Source: Scleromatobacter sp038208735 (GTDB lineage Bacteria; Pseudomonadota; Gammaproteobacteria; Burkholderiales; Burkholderiaceae_C). From it: a stretch of 37,572 nucleotides of DNA. The stretch lies in contig JBBQYL010000023.1 of assembly GCA_038208735.1 (NCBI GenBank), positions 1 through 37,572 on the forward strand. The letters are read 5' to 3'. Below the pieces are notes generated by a model. The model searched no databases, was not told where the DNA came from, and saw only the letters and a program-made list of their open reading frames with translations. The position numbers and the translations under genes are program-made. Shown here piece by piece: positions 32,869-37,572 of the stretch. The stretch's first letter is position 1. Each line of letters opens with the position of its first letter.

Positions 32869-34923
32869 CTACCACAGACGCAGGCGGTCGGCCGGCGCCT
32901 TCCACATCCTGTCGCCCGGCTTGGTGCCGAACGCCTCGTGGAAGGCGTCGCTGTTGATGGCCGTTCCGTCGGCGCGGAACTGCGCCGGCGAGTGCGGGTC
33001 GATGACGACGAGTTGCAACGCGCGCGCATCCCGCGTCTTCGAGCGCCATGCCTGCGAGAAGGCGTAGAAGAACCGCTGCTCGCCCGTAAGGTCGTCGATC
33101 ACCGGGGCGGGCTTGCCGGCCAGCGACAGCTTCCAGGCCTTGAAGGCGATCTGCAGGCCGGACAGGTCGGCGATGTTCTCGCCGAGCGTGAGCTTGCCGC
33201 TCAGGTGCGTACCGGGCAGCGGCTCGTAGGCCGCGTACTGCGCGTCGAGCTTGCTGGTGACGGCCTCGAAGGCCTGGCGGTCTTGCGGCGTCCACCAGTT
33301 GCGCAGCCTGCCGTCGCCGTCGTACTGGCTGCCCTGGTCGTCGAAGCCGTGGCTGATCTCGTGGCCGATGATCGCGCCGATGGAGCCGTAGTTGACGGCA
33401 TCGTCGGCCGTCATGTCGAACAGCGGCGGCTGCAGGATGGCGGCCGGGAACACCACTTCGTTGCGATCGGGCGCGTAGTAGGCGTTGACGGTCTGGGGCG
33501 TCATCTCCCACTCGGTGCGATCCACCTTCTTGCCGTTGCGCACCACCTCGCGGTGATGATTGAACTGTGCAGCGCGCATGTGGTTGCCCACCGGGTCGTG
33601 CGCCTTCACCTCGAGGCCATCGTAGTTGCGCCAGACGTCGGGATAGCCGATCTTCACGCCGTACTTCGCCAGCTTGGCATGCGCCTCGGCCTTGGTGGCC
33701 GGGCTCATCCATGTGAGTCCGTCGATGGACCGCGCGTAGCTCTTGAGCAGATTGTCCACCAGTTCCACCATGCGCGTCTTGTAGGCCGGCGGAAAGTACT
33801 TCGCCACGTAGACCTGGCCCACCGCCTCGCCGAGCGCGCCGTTGACGCTGGCCACGCCGTGCTGCCAGCGAGGTTGATCCTGCGTGACGCCGGTGATGGC
33901 CACGTCGTGGAACTGGTACGACGCCTCGCGGAACGCGGCCGGCAGCACGCGCGCGTTCGCGTCGAGCAGGCGCACGCGCAGGTAGGCCTTCCATGTATCG
34001 AGCAGCTGATCCTTGATCAGGCCGGCGAGCGCCCAGGCATAGCTGGGTTGCGAGATCGAGACGAACGGCGGATCCACCACTTCGCCGGCGGCGAGGAAGG
34101 CCTTCCAGTCGATCTCGGGCGCCTTGGCCGTCAGTTCGGCCAGCGTCATCGGGTTGTAGGTCTTGACCGGGTCGCGGTTGTCTTCCTTCGACCATTGGAC
34201 GGTGGCGATCTTCGTCTCCAGCGCCATCACCGCGTCGGCGTGCGCGGCCGCTTCCTTGTCGCCGTCCAGCGTCAGCAGCGTGCGCAGGTAGGCGACGTAG
34301 GCGGTGCGCGCCTTCGCCAGGCGCTCGTCGGCCTTGAGGTAGTAGTCGCGGTTGTCCATGCCCAGGCCGCCCTGGTCGGTACCCGCCGAATACACGAAGG
34401 GATTCTTCGCATCCGGGCCCACGCCCAGGCCAAGGGGCGTGCTGACGACGCCGGCCCATCGGCCCAGCAGGAGGACGAGATCCTTCTTGTTGCGCACGGC
34501 TTCCACCTGCGCCCGGTACGGCGCGAGCGGACGAGTGCCGTCGGCGTCGATGGCCGCGGTGTCCATGTAGCTCGCGTAGAAGGTGCCGATCTTGGCCTCG
34601 ACGGTGCCGGCGGCCTGCGGCCTGGCGGCAAGCTCCTCGACGATCCCCTTGACGCGTTGGTCGGAAAGCTCGCGCAACTGGTGGAACGAGCCCCAGGCCG
34701 TCTTGTCGGCCGGGATCTCGGTGCGAGCGATCCAGCCGCCATTCATCGCGAGGAACAGGTCGTCCTGCGGCCGCACCGCGGGATCCATTCCGGCCTTGTC
34801 CAGGCCGGGCACGGCGACAGCGGAACGAGCGGGGGAAGCGGCCGGCTCTGCGGCGACGCAGACTTGCGCGGCCATGGCCACGGACAGGGCGGCCACGAGC
34901 GTGGCGAGGCGGAAGGGAATCAA
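32869..34923 (-). CDS. Secreted M13 metallopeptidase, tandem paralogue
   Basis: A 684-residue paralogue of the downstream gene with the same layout: signal peptide (IPFRLATLVAALSVAMAAQV), N-domain with MDPAVRPQDDLFLAMNGGWI, NAYYAPDRNEVVFPAAILQP, HEISHGFDDQGSQYDGDGRL, GENIADLSG and terminal DRLRLW. The zinc ligands are intact, so both copies should be active. I use TTG 34923 as the start because AAGGA stands seven bases upstream and the signal peptide begins there; no ATG fits. The frame continues open upstream without likeness. The most different parts of the pair lie in the N-terminal half, which suggests diverged peptide preference. Confidence 0.93.
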   Translation of the reverse strand: MIPFRLATLVAALSVAMAAQVCVAAEPAASPARSAVAVPGLDKAGMDPAVRPQDDLFLAMNGGWIARTEIPADKTAWGSFHQLRELSDQRVKGIVEELAARPQAAGTVEAKIGTFYASYMDTAAIDADGTRPLAPYRAQVEAVRNKKDLVLLLGRWAGVVSTPLGLGVGPDAKNPFVYSAGTDQGGLGMDNRDYYLKADERLAKARTAYVAYLRTLLTLDGDKEAAAHADAVMALETKIATVQWSKEDNRDPVKTYNPMTLAELTAKAPEIDWKAFLAAGEVVDPPFVSISQPSYAWALAGLIKDQLLDTWKAYLRVRLLDANARVLPAAFREASYQFHDVAITGVTQDQPRWQHGVASVNGALGEAVGQVYVAKYFPPAYKTRMVELVDNLLKSYARSIDGLTWMSPATKAEAHAKLAKYGVKIGYPDVWRNYDGLEVKAHDPVGNHMRAAQFNHHREVVRNGKKVDRTEWEMTPQTVNAYYAPDRNEVVFPAAILQPPLFDMTADDAVNYGSIGAIIGHEISHGFDDQGSQYDGDGRLRNWWTPQDRQAFEAVTSKLDAQYAAYEPLPGTHLSGKLTLGENIADLSGLQIAFKAWKLSLAGKPAPVIDDLTGEQRFFYAFSQAWRSKTRDARALQLVVIDPHSPAQFRADGTAINSDAFHEAFGTKPGDRMWKAPADRLRLW

Positions 34924-35186
34924 GAGACGTCCTTGGATAGGTTGACGGTGTTCAGCCCGACCGTGACCGCACCCTCGTGGGGCACAGGCTCGACGGGCCT
35001 CGGCCACCCGGGGATGGCCTGCGGTCGAGCAGCGGAGAGCCGCGCGAGCCGCAACGAAATCAGTGCAGCGACATGGGTGTCGCCAGCGCGCCAATGGTTC
35101 CCTCGAAGATCGTCCGGCGCCCGGCCTTTGCGACGAACTGCAGGCCGACGGCGCCGAAATACGACGGGTTTCCCGATCTCTCGGGG
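34924..35186. other. Intergenic region with possible fragment
   Basis: 263 bases between ubiC and the peptidase pair. A hairpin CCCGA-TCTC-TCGGG (35172-35185) lies directly behind the ubiC stop and may end that transcript, although no T-run follows. A leftward open frame ending at 35060 reads PSYFGAVGLQFVAKAGRR, then TIFEGTIGALATPMSLH; it has coding character but no start or ribosome binding site, and I cannot name a family. It may be a gene remnant. Confidence 0.3.
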
Positions 35187-35804
35187 CTAACCCGAAGCTT
35201 CTCGCCGGCTCGGCGCCCGCCAGGGCACCGCGCGGGCCCGTTGCGGCGCGGCCAGGGTCGCGATGGCCGGCGCGAAGCACTCGGTGACCAGCAACGGTGC
35301 GTGCCGGCGCGTGAACACCGAGCAGCGCGCCCAGACCTCGCGCCGCCCCCAATCGGTGCCCGTGGCGTCGCGCCAGCGGCGGTGCACCGTGGCGGCGATG
35401 CCCGAGCCGGGTGCGAAACGCGCGAAATCGAATCCCGAACGATGCGCGGCGGGCAGCCCGAACAGCAGGTCGGCCAGCGCCCGGTTGCCCAGCCCGCGGA
35501 TCGCCTTCCAGGTGCCGCGCGCGTGCACGGCCTGCAGCACCGAGCGCGCGTAGACCACCGGCGCGCCGTCGGCCAGCAGGATCACCTCGCGCCCGTGCGC
35601 GGCCGCGCCCGCGGGACAACGCAGCCGCCGGGCCTCGGCCGCCTGCAGCCGCACCGGCCCCTGGCGCAGCACGCGTACCGTCACGTTGCCGCTGGCCGAC
35701 GCGATGCGCGCGCTCAGCGAGCCGTCGATCTGCAGCCACGCGCTCATCTTTCGTGAAGACGGCATCGGATGGATGCCACTCGCCGAGACCAGCAGCGGCT
35801 TCAC
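35187..35804 (-). CDS. ubiC: Chorismate lyase
   Basis: Converts chorismate to 4-hydroxybenzoate and pyruvate, the first committed step of ubiquinone synthesis. WLQIDGSLSARI is the start of the conserved fold, VRVLRQGP follows, and REVILLADGAPVVYARSV and APLLVTECFAPAI match the core and active-site ends of the family. I set the start at GTG 35804, which overlaps the acyl-CoA dehydrogenase stop (GTGA) and gives 205 residues with about the usual N-terminal length. ATG at 35765 or 35747 (186 residues) are alternatives. The C-terminal 15 residues are Arg-rich and not conserved. The octaprenyl transferase partner ubiA is not here. Confidence 0.85.
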   Translation of the reverse strand: MKPLLVSASGIHPMPSSRKMSAWLQIDGSLSARIASASGNVTVRVLRQGPVRLQAAEARRLRCPAGAAAHGREVILLADGAPVVYARSVLQAVHARGTWKAIRGLGNRALADLLFGLPAAHRSGFDFARFAPGSGIAATVHRRWRDATGTDWGRREVWARCSVFTRRHAPLLVTECFAPAIATLAAPQRARAVPWRAPSRREASG

Positions 35805-36934
35805 GGCGCCAGGGCTCGCCCGATGAGGATCTTCTGCACTTCGGACGTGCCTTCGTAGATCTGGCACACGCGCACGTCGCGGTAGATGCGCTCCACCGGA
35901 AAGTCGTTGGTGTAGCCGTAGCCGCCGAACACCTGGATGGCCGCGGAGCACACGCGCTCGGCCATCTCGCTGGCGAACAGCTTGGCCATCGCGGCCTCCT
36001 TCAGGCACGGCTGGCCGGCGTCCTTCAGGCTGGCCGCGTGATGGATCAGCTGGCGCGCGGCCTCGATCTGCGTGGCCATGTCGGCCAGCTTGAACTGGAT
36101 GGCCTGGTGCTCGAAGATGGGCTTGGCGAACGCCACGCGATCCTTCGAATAGGCCAGCGCCGCCTCGAACGCCGCGCGCGCCATGCCCACCGACTGCGAC
36201 GCGATGCCGATGCGTCCGCCCTCCAGCCCGGACAGCGCGATCTTGAGGCCCTGGCCTTCCTCGCCGATCAGGTTCGCAGCGGGGATGCGGCAGTTCTCGA
36301 ACAGGATCTGCGCGGTGTCGCTGGCATGCTGGCCCATCTTGTCCTCGAGCCGGGCCACCGTGTAGCCGGGCGTGGCGGTGGGCACGAGGAAGGCGCTGAT
36401 GCCCTTCTTGCCGGCGGCCTTGTCGGTGACCGCCATCACGATGGCGAGGTCGCCGTTCTTGCCGCTGGTGACGAACTGCTTGACGCCGTTGAGCACGTAC
36501 TCGTCGCCGTCCTTCACGGCGGTGGTGCGCAGGCCGCCGGCCTCCGATCCCACGTGCGGCTCGGTGAGGCAGAACGCGCCCAGCATCTCGCCGCGCGCCA
36601 GCGGCTTGAGGAAGCGCTCCTTCTGCGCGTCGTTGGCGAACGCCATCATGATCGTGTTCACCGGGCAGTTGGTGACGCTGATGATGGTGGACGTGGCGCC
36701 GTCGCCGGCCGCGATCTCCTCGAGGATCAGCGCCACCGACAGGTAGTCCAGCCCCGCGCCATCCCATTCCACCGGCACGGCGATGCCGTAGCAGCCCAGC
36801 TCGGCCAGGCCGCGCAGTTCCTCGCGCGGAAAGTGCGATTCGCGATCCCAGGCGGCGGCGCGCGGCGCGATGCGATCGCGCACGAACACGCGGACGGCGT
36901 CCTGCACGGCGCGATGGTCTTCGGAGAGGTACAT
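35801..36934 (-). CDS. Acyl-CoA dehydrogenase
   Basis: A 377-residue FAD flavoenzyme that introduces the alpha-beta double bond in acyl-CoA. Signatures: LGAFCLTEPHVGSEAGGLRT (FAD and substrate loop), VTSGKNGDLAIV, QVFGGYGYTNDFPVERIYRD, and YEGTSEVQK near the end. E361 in YEGTSE is in the place of the catalytic Glu of short- and medium-chain enzymes. Isovaleryl-CoA dehydrogenases have IGAGTSE there, with their base elsewhere, so this is probably not the missing liuA; short or methyl-branched chains are likelier. AAGGAACG precedes the ATG. Its stop overlaps the probable ubiC start. Confidence 0.93.
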   Translation of the reverse strand: MYLSEDHRAVQDAVRVFVRDRIAPRAAAWDRESHFPREELRGLAELGCYGIAVPVEWDGAGLDYLSVALILEEIAAGDGATSTIISVTNCPVNTIMMAFANDAQKERFLKPLARGEMLGAFCLTEPHVGSEAGGLRTTAVKDGDEYVLNGVKQFVTSGKNGDLAIVMAVTDKAAGKKGISAFLVPTATPGYTVARLEDKMGQHASDTAQILFENCRIPAANLIGEEGQGLKIALSGLEGGRIGIASQSVGMARAAFEAALAYSKDRVAFAKPIFEHQAIQFKLADMATQIEAARQLIHHAASLKDAGQPCLKEAAMAKLFASEMAERVCSAAIQVFGGYGYTNDFPVERIYRDVRVCQIYEGTSEVQKILIGRALAP

Positions 36935-36967
36935 GGTTGTCTCGTTCCTTGTTTGGGTTTGCCAGTG

Positions 36968-37572
36968 CTACCAGGCCAGCGGCGTGCCGTCGTGGTTCAG
37001 GAAGCTGCCGTTGCTCGCGGCGTCGAGGCCCGCGAGCGTGCGGCGCATGCCGGCGATCGATTCGGAGGCGTCGATGTCGGCGCCGGAGCCGCCCATCTCG
37101 GTGCGCACCCAGCCGGGATGCAACGCCACGCACAACGCGCGGCCCGCCAGCGCGATGGACGCGTCCTTCAACACCGAGTTGACGGCGGCCTTGGAGGCGC
37201 GGTACGTCCAGCCCGAGACGGCGTTGCGCAGGCCGATGGAGCCCATGCGCGACGAGACCACGCCGATGCGCGCGCCCGGCTGGCCGCCGGACGGCGGCGC
37301 CAGCGCGTCGGCCACCGAAGGCAGCACGCGCATCGCACCCAGCACGTTGGTGCGCATCACCGCGTCGAAGTCGTCCACCGACGGCGGCTCCAGCCCAGTG
37401 CTGCGCGGTCCGTAGACGCCCGCCACGTAGACGACGGTGTCGAAGGCCTCGCCGTCGATCATCCAGGCCAGGCCGGACGCGCTGGCAGCGTCGGCCACGT
37501 CGAGCTTGAGCGGCTTGGCGCCCAGCGCCGCGATGGCGGCTAGGCCGTCGTCGGCGCGTGCCGTGGCGGTGA
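36968..37572 (-). CDS. SDR-family oxidoreductase, N-terminus beyond window
   Basis: The frame is open to the right edge; about 200 residues are visible. TATARADDGLAAI looks like the region after the nucleotide motif, LKLDVADAAS is the usual LDV-D, and VVYVAGVYGP takes the place of NAG. Then VVSSRMGSI and WTYRASKAAVN give catalytic Ser, Tyr and Lys, with HPGWVRTEMGGSGADID following. This is the C-factor/sniffer-like SDR subgroup, whose substrates are mostly unknown. It lies 33 bases upstream of the acyl-CoA dehydrogenase and may share its transcript. Confidence 0.88.
   Translation of the reverse strand, partial: TATARADDGLAAIAALGAKPLKLDVADAASASGLAWMIDGEAFDTVVYVAGVYGPRSTGLEPPSVDDFDAVMRTNVLGAMRVLPSVADALAPPSGGQPGARIGVVSSRMGSIGLRNAVSGWTYRASKAAVNSVLKDASIALAGRALCVALHPGWVRTEMGGSGADIDASESIAGMRRTLAGLDAASNGSFLNHDGTPLAW

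Noticed and set aside
35801..36934. The acyl-CoA dehydrogenase as the missing isovaleryl-CoA dehydrogenase (liuA)
   Set aside because: It carries Glu in YEGTSE like short/medium-chain enzymes, not the IGAGTSE pattern of isovaleryl-CoA dehydrogenase, and it is not in the liu operon.
1..37572. CRISPR arrays, tRNA genes, transposases
   Set aside because: I saw no regularly spaced repeats, no tRNA cloverleaf with a CCA end and no transposase motif on either strand; scanning by eye can miss a degenerate tRNA.

Overview
The window is GC-rich (close to 70% by eye), with tightly packed operons, many four-base ATGA/GTGA gene overlaps and a gene set typical of an aerobic betaproteobacterium, most likely Burkholderiales. 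That placement is inference from gene content and codon usage; no rRNA marker is present. I found no tRNA, rRNA, CRISPR array, transposase or replication origin.

Layout. (1) 1-7,798 is a divergent catabolic locus. A TonB-dependent receptor and a UMF1-type MFS permease (cut by the left edge) read leftward. A TetR regulator, a zinc alcohol dehydrogenase with an internal in-frame deletion, an acetolactate-synthase-like ThDP enzyme and an SDR dehydrogenase read rightward. Two copies of a TTAGT-N4-ACTA palindrome lie over the divergent promoter. (2) 7,842-10,418 holds a second TetR gene and a less GC-rich accessory patch: an AHH-nuclease toxin gene broken by an in-frame TGA, its apparent Imm11/DUF1629 immunity gene, and the tail of a DUF4238-like protein abutting nrdJ. 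(3) 10,419-16,883 carries the B12-dependent ribonucleotide reductase nrdJ, a TPR-GGDEF diguanylate cyclase and an MHS-family MFS symporter followed by a clear intrinsic terminator. (4) 17,103-24,231 is a leucine/isovalerate (liu) operon: carboxylase beta subunit, a small exported protein, methylglutaconyl-CoA hydratase, biotinylated carboxylase alpha subunit, HMG-CoA lyase, a DUF1289 protein and a DsbA-fold isomerase. Its promoter has a perfect 22-bp palindrome in the -35/-10 spacer, the geometry of a MerR-type (LiuR-like) activator. (5) 24,362-25,119 encodes a toxin-immunity pair whose sequences match Tse2 and Tsi2 of Pseudomonas aeruginosa, wedged just upstream of the liu promoter. (6) 25,144-30,742 has a DinB-family protein, an Lrp regulator divergent from a fused indolepyruvate:ferredoxin oxidoreductase, and a P-loop kinase. 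(7) 30,755-34,923 holds two tandem secreted M13 metallopeptidases. (8) 35,187-37,572 has chorismate lyase (ubiC), an acyl-CoA dehydrogenase and an SDR cut by the right edge.

How the parts fit. Most of the window is chromosomal metabolism: leucine breakdown through methylcrotonyl-CoA to acetoacetate and acetyl-CoA, 2-oxo-acid oxidation by the Ior enzyme, and ubiquinone precursor synthesis. Two short insertions of interbacterial-toxin genes interrupt it, with no type VI secretion structural genes in view. The catabolic locus at the left end is the best candidate for an undescribed pathway: uptake across both membranes, two alcohol dehydrogenases and a ThDP carbon-carbon lyase or ligase under one TetR regulator.
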